From positions 62,001 through 126,000 of the forward strand of contig JAHYYP010000001.1 in NCBI GenBank assembly GCA_019424905.1: 64,000 bases of DNA. Reading direction: 5' to 3'. The notes beneath the pieces are model-generated. The model made no database searches. It was given only the letters and a program-made list of their open reading frames with translations, and had not been told where the DNA came from. The position numbers and the translations under genes are program-made. The stretch's first letter is position 1. The number at the start of each line of letters is the position of its first letter. Source of the stretch: Collinsella sp. GTDB lineage: Bacteria; Actinomycetota; Coriobacteriia; Coriobacteriales; Coriobacteriaceae. Positions 32,746-41,624 of the stretch are shown here, piece after piece.

Positions 32746-32771
32746 CGTTTGGTGGCTAGCGCCGCAGGTGA

Positions 32772-34181
32772 TTACTCGCCCAGCAGGCTCTTGGTGATCG
32801 AAGCGGCGGCCTTCTTGCCGGCGCCCATCGCCAGAATGACCGTAGCGGCACCGGTGACGATGTCACCGCCGGCCCAGATGCGGGGATCGGTGGTCTGGCC
32901 GGTCTCCTCGTCGGCAACGATGTAGCCCCACTTGTTGAGCTCCATCTTGCCGCCGATCTTTTTTGCGAAGGGGTTGGCGTTGGTGCCGATAGCCGAGATC
33001 GCGACGTCGCAGGGGATCTCCTCGATGGCGCCCTCGATGGGCACCGGGCGACGACGGCCGGACTCGTCGGGCTCGCCGAGCTCCATCTTCTGGACCTTGA
33101 CGGCGCACACGGAGCCGTCTTCGCCAGCGACAAACTCGAGCGGGGAGACAAGCGGCAGAACCTCGACGCCCTCGGCCTTGGCATGGTGCAGCTCGGCGCG
33201 ACGGCAGGGCATCTCGTCCTCGGTACGGCGGTAAGCGATGATGGCGTGCTCGGCGCCCAGACGCTTGGCGGTACGGACGGCGTCCATAGCCACGTTGCCG
33301 CCGCCAAAGACAACGACGTTCTTGCCGTGCTTGGTGGGGGTGTCGTACTCGGGGAACTTGTTGGCCTTCATCAGGTTCACGCGGGTGAGGTACTCGTTTG
33401 CGAAGAAGACGTTGGGCAGGTTCTCGCCGGGGACGTTGAGGAACTTGGGCAGGCCAGCGCCGGTCGCCACGTAGATGGCGTCGAAGCCCTGCTCGAACAG
33501 CTCCTCGGCCGTGGCCATGTTGCCCACGACGGAGTTGTACTCAAACTTGACGCCCATGTCCTCCAGGCCGTCAATCTCGCGCTTGACGACCGCCTTGGGC
33601 AGACGGAACTCGGGGATGCCGTAGACCAGCACGCCGCCGCCGGTGAAGAAGGCCTCGAAGACGGTAACGTCAAAGCCGTTACGGGCGAGCTCGCCGGCGC
33701 AGGTGATGCCGGACGGGCCGGAGCCGACGACGGCGACCTTCTTGCCGTTCTTGGGGGCCATCTTGGGCGTGGAGGCGAGCTCGGGGCGATCACCCAGGAA
33801 GCGCTCGAGCTGGCCGATGGCCACGGGCTCGGACTTCTTACCACGGATGCACTTGCCCTCGCACTGGTTCTCCTGCGGGCAGACGCGGCCGCAGATGGCG
33901 GGAAGCATGGAGTCCTCGCGGATGGTATCGAGAGCGCCGCCGAAGTCCTTCGCGCGGATCTGCTCGATAAAGCGGGGAATGTTGATGTTGACGGGGCAGC
34001 CCTCAACACAGAACGGCTTCTTGCAGTTGAGGCAGCGCTCGGCCTCGGCCAGCGCCATCTCCTCGGTGAAGCCCTTGTCGACGGGGCGGAAGTCGCAGGC
34101 GCGCTCGGCAGCCGGCTCCTCGTTATCGGGGGTGCGGGGCGACTTCATATCGGCAACGAAACGACCGTTAACTAGTGGCAT
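32772..34181 (-). CDS. nfnB: NADPH-binding large subunit of NfnAB transhydrogenase (GltD-like)
   Basis: A 469-residue flavoprotein of the glutamate synthase small-subunit family. The N-terminus has Fe-S cysteines (CLNCKKPFCVEGCP and CGRVCPQENQCEGKC). Next is the first dinucleotide fold VAVVGSGPSGITCAGELARNG, and later VVFGGGNVAMDAVRTAKRLG for NADPH. Because it overlaps by 10 bases with an FAD/[2Fe-2S] partner gene, it is called NfnB. The NfnAB complex bifurcates electrons between NADPH, NAD and ferredoxin. No glutamate synthase large subunit is nearby, which argues against a GltD role. It is often annotated gltA/gltD. Confidence 0.85.
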   Translation of the reverse strand: MPLVNGRFVADMKSPRTPDNEEPAAERACDFRPVDKGFTEEMALAEAERCLNCKKPFCVEGCPVNINIPRFIEQIRAKDFGGALDTIREDSMLPAICGRVCPQENQCEGKCIRGKKSEPVAIGQLERFLGDRPELASTPKMAPKNGKKVAVVGSGPSGITCAGELARNGFDVTVFEAFFTGGGVLVYGIPEFRLPKAVVKREIDGLEDMGVKFEYNSVVGNMATAEELFEQGFDAIYVATGAGLPKFLNVPGENLPNVFFANEYLTRVNLMKANKFPEYDTPTKHGKNVVVFGGGNVAMDAVRTAKRLGAEHAIIAYRRTEDEMPCRRAELHHAKAEGVEVLPLVSPLEFVAGEDGSVCAVKVQKMELGEPDESGRRRPVPIEGAIEEIPCDVAISAIGTNANPFAKKIGGKMELNKWGYIVADEETGQTTDPRIWAGGDIVTGAATVILAMGAGKKAAASITKSLLGE

Positions 34182-35011
34182 GCGCAGCTCTTTTCCTCAT
34201 AGGCCTTGAGGGACTCGCCCTCTTCGGAACGGTAAGCGGCCTGGCGGGCACGAAGGTCATCCCAGTCGACCAGGGTGGCATCGAAGTCGGGGCCGTCGAC
34301 GCAAGCGAACTTGGTCACGCCGCCCACCTCGACGCGGCAGCAGCCGCACATACCGGTGCCGTCAACCATGATGGGGTTGAGGGACGCGGTGATGGGGGTG
34401 TCGTACTTCTGGGCGGTGAGGGTCGAGAACTTCATCATCGGAACGGGGCCGACACAGAAGACCTGGCTCACGGCCTTGTCCTGCAGTAGGCGCTCCAGCG
34501 GAGCGGTAACAACGCCCTGCTCGCCGTAGGAACCGTCGTCAGTGGTGATGTGGATGTGGTCCTCGTCGAGGAGCTCGCGGAACTGGTCCTCCATGAGCAG
34601 GAGGTCCTTGGTGCGGGCGCCCATGATGGCGTGCACCTCGTGACCGGTCTCGACCAGGTGCTTGGCGACCGGGAAGGCAATTGCCAGGCCGACGCCGCCG
34701 CCAATGACGGCGCAGGGGCCCTCGGCCATCTCGGTGGGAACGCCCAGCGGGCCCACGACGTCGCGCAGCGACTCGCCGGCCTCGTAGGTGGAAAGCATTT
34801 CGGTGGTCTTGCCGATCACCATGAAGATGAACTCGACCCAGCCCTCGTCACCGTTCCAGCCGGCCAGGGTAAACGGGACGCGCTCGCCCGTCTCGTTGGC
34901 GCGAACCATGAGGAACTGTCCAGCGTGCGCATGCTTGGCGATTGCAGGCGCCTCGATGCGGAACTTGAACACCTTCTCCGAGAACTGCGTCTTCTCCAGG
35001 ATCTTATACAT
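34172..35011 (-). CDS. nfnA: FAD/[2Fe-2S] small subunit of NfnAB transhydrogenase
   Basis: A 279-residue protein of the dihydroorotate dehydrogenase electron-transfer (PyrK-like) family. FAD-binding elements are near residues 45-60 (RVPFTLAGWN), the NAD-binding fold at about 100-110 (CAVIGGGVGLAIAFPVAKHL). The [2Fe-2S] site near the C-terminus is GTGMCGCCRVEVGG with KFACVDGPDFD. It carries the bifurcating flavin in the known NfnAB family. The start follows GAGAGGGG. The gene order NfnA then NfnB and the short overlap fit a stable two-subunit enzyme. Confidence 0.85.
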   Translation of the reverse strand: MYKILEKTQFSEKVFKFRIEAPAIAKHAHAGQFLMVRANETGERVPFTLAGWNGDEGWVEFIFMVIGKTTEMLSTYEAGESLRDVVGPLGVPTEMAEGPCAVIGGGVGLAIAFPVAKHLVETGHEVHAIMGARTKDLLLMEDQFRELLDEDHIHITTDDGSYGEQGVVTAPLERLLQDKAVSQVFCVGPVPMMKFSTLTAQKYDTPITASLNPIMVDGTGMCGCCRVEVGGVTKFACVDGPDFDATLVDWDDLRARQAAYRSEEGESLKAYEEKSCACH

Positions 35012-35200
35012 AGAACCCCTCTCTTGTTAGGGCCGCCGAACCGTGCCTCCACGGAAATGGACGGTAGCCCGAATAAAACCGTACGCGCACAGGCGTTGTG
35101 CAGACATACGGTGCAAATTATACCCTCATGGACATGTCACTTACGTGTGTCTTCGGCTGTTGGGAGCAGGGTTTATCCACTTTGGCCTACCAAAGGGGAG

Positions 35201-35390
35201 AGGTTTATTTTGGTCAGTTTTATCAGGTAAAACGGCAAATGGGGCCGGCCTCGGGTTGTGATGAGGCCGGCCCCCTTTGGGGTGCTATGCATGTATGTCG
35301 GCGCGCGGTTGATTGCGATGCCGCAACTGGGGCGTTTCCGCAGGTAAAACCTGCCAAAATAAACCTGTTCCTAAATGATAGGTTTTAGTG
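35201..35390. repeat. CAGGTA-core palindromic element between nfnA and pth
   Basis: AGGTTTATTTTGG (35201-35213) and CCAAAATAAACCT (35354-35366) are the outer arms. Inside are CAGGTAAAACGGC (35224), a perfect 12-bp stem GGGGCCGGCCTC / GAGGCCGGCCCC (35241-35252, 35263-35274), and CCGCAGGTAAAACCTGCC. The right part matches the element after purF (11314-11372). The remainder of the 373-base gap 35012-35384 is nfnA promoter DNA. Confidence 0.7.
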
Positions 35391-36014
35391 CTTGCCGTTG
35401 GCGGAGGCGGCGCCGTTGACATGGTCGCGGGCATAGACCACGCCGTGCACGATCGCCAGGCCGGCGGCGTCGGCCGCGCGGGCGCAGGTGTCCTGGAAAT
35501 CCTCGGCCTCGCGGGCGCGCAGCTGCTTAAGAACGTAGTCGGCGACGGCCATCTTGCCGGGAGGGTTGCCGATGCCGGTGCGGATGCGGCTGAAGTCGCG
35601 GCTGCCCATCTTGTCGATGATGGAGCGCAGGCCGTTGTGACCGGCGTGGCCGCCGCCCACCTTAACGCGGACGTCGCCGGCGGGAATATCGAGCTCGTCG
35701 TGGATTACGAGCAGCTCCTCGGCCTTGATCTTGTACTCGCGGCAGAGCTTGGAGATGGGGCCACCCGAGGTATTCATATACGACTGCGGCTTGACCAGTA
35801 CAATCTGGCGCTTACCGCCCTCTTCCTCGGGATCGTTGATGTTGATGAGCGCGACCTCGGCGCCTGCTTGGTTTTTCCAGTACGTGACGCCGGCCTGACG
35901 GGCCAGCTCGTCGATTGCTTTGAAACCAGCGTTGTGACGGGTCTCGGCATATTCCTCGCCAGGGTTGCCAAGTCCGGCAACCATGCGAATCTTAAGCGGC
36001 TGTGCAGCTGCCAT
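35385..36014 (-). CDS. pth: Peptidyl-tRNA hydrolase
   Basis: Frees tRNA from prematurely released peptidyl-tRNA. The 209-residue protein shows VAGLGNPGEEYAETRHNAGF at residues 12-31 with catalytic His in RHN. KPQSYMNTSGG and VIHDELDIPAGDVRVKVGGG carry the catalytic Asp and the tRNA contact region. The start follows GAAAGGATAA. The 3' end abuts the palindromic element at 35201-35390. Confidence 0.96.
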   Translation of the reverse strand: MAAAQPLKIRMVAGLGNPGEEYAETRHNAGFKAIDELARQAGVTYWKNQAGAEVALININDPEEEGGKRQIVLVKPQSYMNTSGGPISKLCREYKIKAEELLVIHDELDIPAGDVRVKVGGGHAGHNGLRSIIDKMGSRDFSRIRTGIGNPPGKMAVADYVLKQLRAREAEDFQDTCARAADAAGLAIVHGVVYARDHVNGAASANGKH

Positions 36015-36128
36015 GTTTATCCTTTCGTTGATTTGTCGCCTGCTATGGTGAGCGACCCTGTTGCCGCTGTCAAATGGAGGGTAATTGAGGGCGTTTAGGG
36101 GCGTTTGGACGGCCGTCGAAATCAGAGG

Positions 36129-36332
36129 TGGACAGTTAGTTCAGATACGTATAAGTTCTGAGGACTCGAAGTGCTCAATTCAATGCCGATACGTTGTTTC
36201 GGAGCTTTAGTTAGTCCATATGGCGCTGTTTTGAAGTCTACCCTGCCTTCAAATAGGGCGAATGGTATAGAGATAGCTGCAAAACAGCCTAATTCAATGT
36301 GTCCATCTATACGTATCTGAACTAACTGTCCA
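36129..36332. mobile_element. MITE-like element A (204 bp) with 25-bp terminal inverted repeats
   Basis: TGGACAGTTAGTTCAGATAC (first 20 bases from 36129) continues as GTATA; its inverted copy ends at 36332. The 25-bp arms are perfect. There is no coding capacity inside. A relative with the same ends lies at 37657-37858. The gap 36015-36365 contains this element and short flanks. Confidence 0.8.
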
Positions 36333-36365
36333 GTCCTGTTCGGCGGCGCGCGGGTGATTCGCCGT

Positions 36366-37493
36366 TTAGACCGCCGCAAGGCCGATTCCAGCCCGCAGAG
36401 CGTTGAGCCAAGCGGCCTGACGCTTGCGATAGCCCTTGATACGGTATCGGAATCGGACTCCCGCGAGTCGATGCATCGTTTGGGCGAAGGCTTCGAGTGC
36501 AACAAGGTCTTTCATTTGGTCGCGATTGATAACCAGGACGTGGATGCCCATTGCCTTGAGGCCATTATTTCGATTGCCATCGTGGATGCGAGCGTTTTGA
36601 AGCTCATGCCCAATTCCGTTGTATTCGTTGTCGACTCCGGCTGCCGGGCAATATAGGTCGCAGATGGCATAGGGGATGCCCGAGGACATGTTGACCGCAA
36701 GAGTGTCGAAGTCGATTCGATAGTTGAGTAGCAGGCCTCCCATGGGCAGACTGCAACATCCGAATCCTCCAAAGCGCATGGGCGCTCCGAGAACGGCAAA
36801 CATTAGGGATTCGGCTGGGGATGCAGATCCGGGTCGGGCAAGTTTGACTGCCGTGCGAAACGATGTGTATGAGCTACTTTTGGCAAGCTGTGCAACAGCC
36901 TCGAGATCTTCGATGGTCGTGGCGGGCTCGCATTTGTAGTGTGCCTGTTCGTAGCGGGTTTCGTTCTGCTGTTCGGTCGCCGACTGGTCGCCCCGGCAAT
37001 CGAGGTCGTCCATCGCTTCGTAGTCATCGCCCTCGGGCCAGATGCCGTCATAGGCAATGGGGTATGTTGCCCCGGGAGGAAGGGAGTAGGTTCCGAGCAG
37101 TTCCATGAGAAGCATCAGGGTTTTGGCGACTGATTCATTTTTGGAACAAAGCATGGCTGTCATGGCGGGAGACGTTGCGTAGATGTCGGCCTCGACGTGC
37201 ATAATTGCACCTTCAGGAAGAGGAGCGGAGAGAATATGCTGAAGAAGTCGCCTGTCGCGGCGTCTGTTGTCTTCGTTTGAAACGAGAAGATCGAGCAGTT
37301 CGGAATCATCTTCATTCCAGGCGTCGAGTATCGAAAGTGCACCAAAGTCTATCGCGTCATTGTTGGGAATACAGCTAGCCAAGGCATGTGCTTGCTGTTC
37401 GCTATCAACGAAGTCCCAGGGTAGGGCAGAGTACGCCCGTCGTGCGCGACGAATTGCGCGGAGGGCGGAGAGATGTGAAATCACGGTCGTCAT
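36366..37493 (-). CDS. Unknown protein, possible PD-(D/E)XK nuclease-like domain
   Basis: A 375-residue protein that I do not recognise by name. The N-terminal part is helical (SHLSALRAIRRARRAYSAL). The middle has AVKLARPGSASPAESLMFAVLGAPMRFGGFG. The C-terminal part resembles small endonuclease-like folds: LNYRIDF, YAICDLYCPAAGVDNEYNG, then a basic NRNNGLKAMGIHVLVINRDQ. The pattern D...(D/N)EY...helix...strand recalls DUF559/Vsr-type nucleases, but a catalytic set is not certain. The gene is less GC-rich than its neighbours and lies between two MITE-like elements. A ribosome site is lacking; TACGTT lies 6 bases upstream of the ATG, so a leaderless mRNA is possible. Confidence 0.65.
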   Translation of the reverse strand: MTTVISHLSALRAIRRARRAYSALPWDFVDSEQQAHALASCIPNNDAIDFGALSILDAWNEDDSELLDLLVSNEDNRRRDRRLLQHILSAPLPEGAIMHVEADIYATSPAMTAMLCSKNESVAKTLMLLMELLGTYSLPPGATYPIAYDGIWPEGDDYEAMDDLDCRGDQSATEQQNETRYEQAHYKCEPATTIEDLEAVAQLAKSSSYTSFRTAVKLARPGSASPAESLMFAVLGAPMRFGGFGCCSLPMGGLLLNYRIDFDTLAVNMSSGIPYAICDLYCPAAGVDNEYNGIGHELQNARIHDGNRNNGLKAMGIHVLVINRDQMKDLVALEAFAQTMHRLAGVRFRYRIKGYRKRQAAWLNALRAGIGLAAV

Positions 37494-37656
37494 AGCTATA
37501 ACGTACTAAGTTGGCGGCAGAATGCGACCGCCATACCGTTCTTTTCGCTCAGCGGGGCGCTGCGCGCCATGAACGGCTGGGTGTTATGAATTCGGTGGAA
37601 TCGGTTGAGGGGATTGCAGGAAATTGAGCTCTGCCGCGAAGGTTGACGATAGCTGC

Positions 37657-37858
37657 TGGACAGTTAGTTCAGATACGTATAAGGCAGCGGCGTTCGAGGC
37701 GTTTCTAAGGGCCTTTGAGGGCGATTTGAGGATAAATATGCAGCGGTTGTACTCGAAAACGATGAGCTTTGGACGGCATGGCATGCGCCGGGGAGGTCAG
37801 AAGGCTCCGAACGGTCCTTTGGAGCTTTAGAAAAATACGTATCTGAACTAATTGTCCA
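37657..37858. mobile_element. MITE-like element B (202 bp) with matching terminal repeats
   Basis: The left end TGGACAGTTAGTTCAGATAC plus GTATAAG is identical to element A. The right end TACGTATCTGAACTA-ATTGTCCA has one change. The interior shares little with element A apart from GGAGCTTTAG near the right end. It lies upstream of the nuclease-like gene in the 451-base gap 37494-37944, which otherwise holds only the prs terminator. Confidence 0.8.
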
Positions 37859-37881
37859 GGGCGGGTTGACGAGGGATAGAA

Positions 37882-37917
37882 AAAGGGTCGGAAGCGAGCT
37901 TCCGACCCTTTAAAAGC
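37882..37917 (-). terminator. Terminator of prs
   Basis: GGGTCGGAAGC and GCTTCCGACCC form an 11-bp stem. On the minus strand it is followed by TTTTTCT, after the prs stop. Confidence 0.9.
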
Positions 37918-37944
37918 ATCAAAGATGATGCGATGCGCGTTGGA

Positions 37945-38931
37945 TTACAGCGCGAAGTCGCCGCCGACGAGCGTGGAGACGGGCTCCTCGTGGTAAACGG
38001 CGGAGATGGCCTGAGCGAACTCCTCGGCGACCGAGATGGTCTTGATCTTGCCGCCGACCTCGACGGGAATGGCGTCGGTGACGACGCACTCGACGATCGG
38101 GGCGTCGTTCAGACGCTCGATGGCCGGACCGGAGAAGATACCGTGGGTGGCGCAGACGTAGATATCGCCAGCGCCCATAGCCTTGAGCTCCTTGACGTTG
38201 GCGCACAGGGTGCCAGCGGTGTCGATCATGTCGTCGTTGATGATGCAGGTCTTGCCCTTGATGTCACCGATGATGCCCATGACCTCGGCGGCGTTGTGGC
38301 GCGGACGGCCCTTGTGGGCGATGGCCAGGTCGCAGCCGAGCATGTCGGACAGCTTCTTGGCGGCCTTGGCGCGGCCCACATCGGGGGAGACGACAACCAG
38401 GTTGTCGGTGTCGAAGTTCATGGCGTTGTAGTACTGGCCAAACAGCGGCAGTGCGGACAGGTGGTTGACCGGGATATCGAAGAAGCCCTGGATCTGACCC
38501 TGGTGCAGGTCGAGGGTGATGATGCGGTCGACGCCGGCGCGCTCGAGCAGGTTGGCGACGAGGCGGGCGGTGATGGGCTCGCGCGGGCCGGCCTTGCGGT
38601 CCTGGCGGGCATAGCCGTAGTGGGTGATAACGGCGGTGATGGAGCGGGCGGATGCGCGCTTGGCAGCGTCGGTGGCGATGAGCAGCTCCATGAGCATGTC
38701 GTTGACGTTGCCGCCGGCCACGGACTGAATCAGGAAGACGTCGGCGCCGCGGACGGTCTCGTCGTAGCGGGCGTAAATCTCACCATTGGCGAACTGCTTT
38801 AGCGTAAGGCCCGAAAGCTCGACCCCAAGGTACTCAGCGATCTTCTGAGCGAGGGGACGGTTGGAGGAACCGGAATACACGCGGATGGACTTGCGCATAT
38901 TCTCCGACTTCTCGGGATCATTAATCGGCAT
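37945..38931 (-). CDS. prs: Ribose-phosphate pyrophosphokinase
   Basis: Makes PRPP from ribose 5-phosphate and ATP; PRPP feeds purF and the other purine genes here. The 328-residue protein has GLTLKQFANGEIYARYDETVRG near residues 40-62, ATP-binding THYGYARQDRK, Mg-binding DLHQGQIQGFFDIP, and the PRPP loop INDDMIDTAGTL. The start follows AGGAGAAGG. The first ~11 residues extend beyond the usual start; an internal ATG (MRKSIRVYSG) is the alternative. Confidence 0.96.
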   Translation of the reverse strand: MPINDPEKSENMRKSIRVYSGSSNRPLAQKIAEYLGVELSGLTLKQFANGEIYARYDETVRGADVFLIQSVAGGNVNDMLMELLIATDAAKRASARSITAVITHYGYARQDRKAGPREPITARLVANLLERAGVDRIITLDLHQGQIQGFFDIPVNHLSALPLFGQYYNAMNFDTDNLVVVSPDVGRAKAAKKLSDMLGCDLAIAHKGRPRHNAAEVMGIIGDIKGKTCIINDDMIDTAGTLCANVKELKAMGAGDIYVCATHGIFSGPAIERLNDAPIVECVVTDAIPVEVGGKIKTISVAEEFAQAISAVYHEEPVSTLVGGDFAL

Positions 38932-39076
38932 TACCCTTCTCCTTTATACATCGAATGCCATATAGATGCCTTTTTGCATTGTAACCGCGCGGCGGGGTTA
39001 ATCGGGTCTTGATAACGTCTTTACCGTCAACGGACACGAACCGACCACTCATCCGGTCGCGCAGGTCAGCATAGAA

Positions 39077-39112
39077 AAAGGAGCCGTCCCCATGGGAACA
39101 GCTCCTTTTGTG
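39077..39112 (-). terminator. Terminator of glmU
   Basis: AAAAGGAGC and GCTCCTTTT bracket a short loop containing GTCCCCATGGGAAC. On the minus strand it ends in a T-run. Confidence 0.8.
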
Positions 39113-39124
39113 CTTGGTAAAACG

Positions 39125-40537
39125 TTATACCTCGTCGTCCTCGTGCAGACGGCGGCGGTAATCGGCGGCCCAGCCCTCAATGTTTACCTGGCGGGCACGA
39201 CCCAGGCCAAGTGCGTCGGCCGGGACCGGCTCGGTGATGACGGAGCCGGCGGCCACGAGCGCGCCGTCGCCAATCTGGGCGGGCGCGACCATCATGGTGT
39301 CGGAACCGATGAAGGCGTCCTTGCCGATGACGGTCTTGTGCTTGTGCACGCCGTCGTAGTTGCAGGTGATGGAGCCCGCGCCCACGTTGACGCCGGAGCC
39401 CATGGTGGTGTCGCCGATGTAGGACAGGTGCGGCACCTTGGAGCCCTCGCCGATCGTGGACTTCTTGATCTCCACGTGCGTTCCGGCCTTGGATCCGTCG
39501 AGCATGTGGGTACCCGGGCGCAGGTAGGCGCGCGGGCCGCAGTCGACGCCGTTCTCGATGACGGCTTCGATGGCGATGGTCTCGTCGATGGTGCAGCCGC
39601 TGCCGACGGTGGTGTCGGTGAGGCGGCTGTTGGGGCCGAGCTGGCACTCCTCGCCCACGGTGACGTGGCCGATCAGATGCGTCTGCGGCCACACGACGGT
39701 GTCGCGGCCGATGGTAGCGTCGGGGCCGATCCAGGCCTGCGTGGGGTCGATGAAGGTAACGCCCTCGGCCATCCAATGCTCGTTGATGCGGTCGCGCGCG
39801 ATGGCGGTAAGCTGTGCGAGCTGGATGCGGCTGTTGACGCCCAGGCCGTCGCGGTAGTCGTCACAGTGGAAGATGGAGACTGCCTGGCCGTGGCCTTTGA
39901 GGATCTCGAGCATGTCGGGCAGATAGTACTCGGATTGTGCGTTGTCGTTGCCAATCTCGTCGATGTGGGCGGCGAGCTGCGCGCCGTCGAAGGCGTAGCA
40001 GCCGGCGTTGCACTCGAGCAGCGTGGCGGCCTGCTCGGGCGTGCAGTCCTTCTGCTCGATGATGCGCTCAATCTGGCCGTCGGCACCCAGCTTGATGCGG
40101 CCGTAGCCGAAGGGGTCGGGCGGGGTCATGGTCATGACGGTGCAGGCGAGCTCGCCGGTAGCGACGGTCTGCGCGAACTTGGCGACGGTGTCGGCGGTGA
40201 TGAGCGGCAGGTCGCCGTTGAGCACGACGACCGGGCCCTCGGCGATGCCGCAGGCCTCGAGCGCGACCTTTACGGCGTGGCCGGTGCCCAGGCGCTCGGT
40301 CTGCTCGACGCACTCGACCTTGGTGGCGCTGTTGGCGTAGGCGCCGTCGATAAGGGCGCGCATCTCGTCGGCGTGGCTGCCGATGACGACCACGACGCGG
40401 CTGCAGCCGGCCTTGATGGTGGCGTCGACGATCCACTGGACCATGGGCTTACCCAGGATCTTGTGCGAAACCTTGCAGTGGTTCGACTTCATGCGGGTGC
40501 CCTCGCCGGCGGCGAGGATAATTGCGGTTGCGTCCAT
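39125..40537 (-). CDS. glmU: Bifunctional N-acetylglucosamine-1-phosphate uridyltransferase / glucosamine-1-phosphate acetyltransferase
   Basis: Makes UDP-GlcNAc for peptidoglycan. Of 470 residues, the N-terminal uridyltransferase has ILAAGEGTRMKS and KPMVQWI, with LNGDLPLI in the sugar-nucleotide fold. The C-terminal half is a left-handed beta helix of hexapeptide repeats (IGPDATIGRDTVVWPQTHLIG and following) with NYDGVHKHKT for acetyl transfer. The start at 40537 has AGGAG upstream; longer in-frame readings run into the divergent promoter region. It is divergent from the ECF transporter operon. Confidence 0.96.
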   Translation of the reverse strand: MDATAIILAAGEGTRMKSNHCKVSHKILGKPMVQWIVDATIKAGCSRVVVVIGSHADEMRALIDGAYANSATKVECVEQTERLGTGHAVKVALEACGIAEGPVVVLNGDLPLITADTVAKFAQTVATGELACTVMTMTPPDPFGYGRIKLGADGQIERIIEQKDCTPEQAATLLECNAGCYAFDGAQLAAHIDEIGNDNAQSEYYLPDMLEILKGHGQAVSIFHCDDYRDGLGVNSRIQLAQLTAIARDRINEHWMAEGVTFIDPTQAWIGPDATIGRDTVVWPQTHLIGHVTVGEECQLGPNSRLTDTTVGSGCTIDETIAIEAVIENGVDCGPRAYLRPGTHMLDGSKAGTHVEIKKSTIGEGSKVPHLSYIGDTTMGSGVNVGAGSITCNYDGVHKHKTVIGKDAFIGSDTMMVAPAQIGDGALVAAGSVITEPVPADALGLGRARQVNIEGWAADYRRRLHEDDEV

Positions 40538-40730
40538 GTGATCTCCTGTTACGTTATAGAGACGTGTGTTTGGAAACGATACACGGCGCAATATGATACC
40601 GCAGGCATATGTTGAGCGCGTAGCGATTGGTTTGCGGCGGTTGAGGCTTGCGCCGCCGGCGTGGCGTTTGCGCTGCTTGCGTGCGGCGTTGGCGGTGCTG
40701 CGGAGCTGTCGTTTGAGCGAGGGGACGGGG

Positions 40731-41624
40731 GTGCCCGTGGACAACATACAAGAGGAGTTTGGCGGCGAGCCCGTCGCGGCGTTCTCGATGTCGCATCCGG
40801 CTGTGCCGGCACTCTATATAGTGCTGACGCTGGGGCTCACCATGTTCTCGATGCAGCCGGTGCTGATTGCGCTGTCGCTTGCGGGCGGGCTGGCGTATGG
40901 ATTTGCGACGCGTGGGGCTGCCCGCACGCTGGGCGCACTTCGCTGGCAGCTGCCGGTGATTTTGATTATCGCGCTGGTCAATCCGCTGTTTAGCGCCTCG
41001 GGCTCGACGGAGCTGTTCCGTATTGGCATGCGCGCGGTGTATCTGGAGAGCATGGTATACGGCCTGTGCATGGGCGGGCTGTTTGTGGCGAGCGTGCTGT
41101 GGTTTGAGGCCGCGGCGTCGATGCTCGAATACGACAAGGTACTCGCGCTGCTGGGCAATGCCGCACCGGTGATTGCGCTCATGATCTCGATGTGCATGAG
41201 GCTTATCCCGCAGTTTTTGCGCCGCGGTCGTACGGTGCTGGCGGTGCAGGATGCGATTGATGTGCCGGGCCGCGCGCCCACCGATCCCGTGCGATCGCAC
41301 CTGCGGGCGTCGAGCGTGTTGATGGGCTGGGGCATGGAAGATTCGCTGGAGCGCGCGGACGCGATGCGCTCGCGCGGGTGGGGTGCCGCGACACGTCGTA
41401 CGACGTATGCGCGGTATCGACTGGGGCGCAGCGACGTTGCCGCGCTGGTCGGGCTCGCGCTGTTTGGTGCCGCCGCGGTGGCCGTGGCGGCGACCGCGAC
41501 GACGCAGTATTCGTTTTATCCGCAGCTCTCGGTGCCGGCGCCGTGGCCGGGCTATGTCGTGTACGCTGCCTGGATGGTGCTGCCTTGCGTGTTGCACGCG
41601 ATTGATGAGAAGAGGTTTGGCTGA
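40731..41624 (+). CDS. ecfT: ECF transporter transmembrane component
   Basis: EcfT subunit of an energy-coupling factor vitamin/metal importer, 297 residues. There are five to six membrane helices, and the family signature ERADAMRSRGWG lies in the cytoplasmic coupling region. The proposed GTG start at 40731 follows GAGGGGACGGG; an ATG at 40593 would add 46 Arg/Ala-rich residues with no visible ribosome site. The stop overlaps the next gene's ATG by one base. It forms an operon of T, fused A-A and S genes. Confidence 0.85.
   Translation: MPVDNIQEEFGGEPVAAFSMSHPAVPALYIVLTLGLTMFSMQPVLIALSLAGGLAYGFATRGAARTLGALRWQLPVILIIALVNPLFSASGSTELFRIGMRAVYLESMVYGLCMGGLFVASVLWFEAAASMLEYDKVLALLGNAAPVIALMISMCMRLIPQFLRRGRTVLAVQDAIDVPGRAPTDPVRSHLRASSVLMGWGMEDSLERADAMRSRGWGAATRRTTYARYRLGRSDVAALVGLALFGAAAVAVAATATTQYSFYPQLSVPAPWPGYVVYAAWMVLPCVLHAIDEKRFG

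Noticed and set aside
32772..35011. Glutamate synthase (GltB/GltD)
   Set aside because: There is no large glutamate synthase subunit; the overlapping PyrK-like partner fits NfnAB.
39092..40615. 507-residue open frame antisense to glmU
   Set aside because: Gly/Val/Asp-rich shadow; glmU on the other strand is complete.
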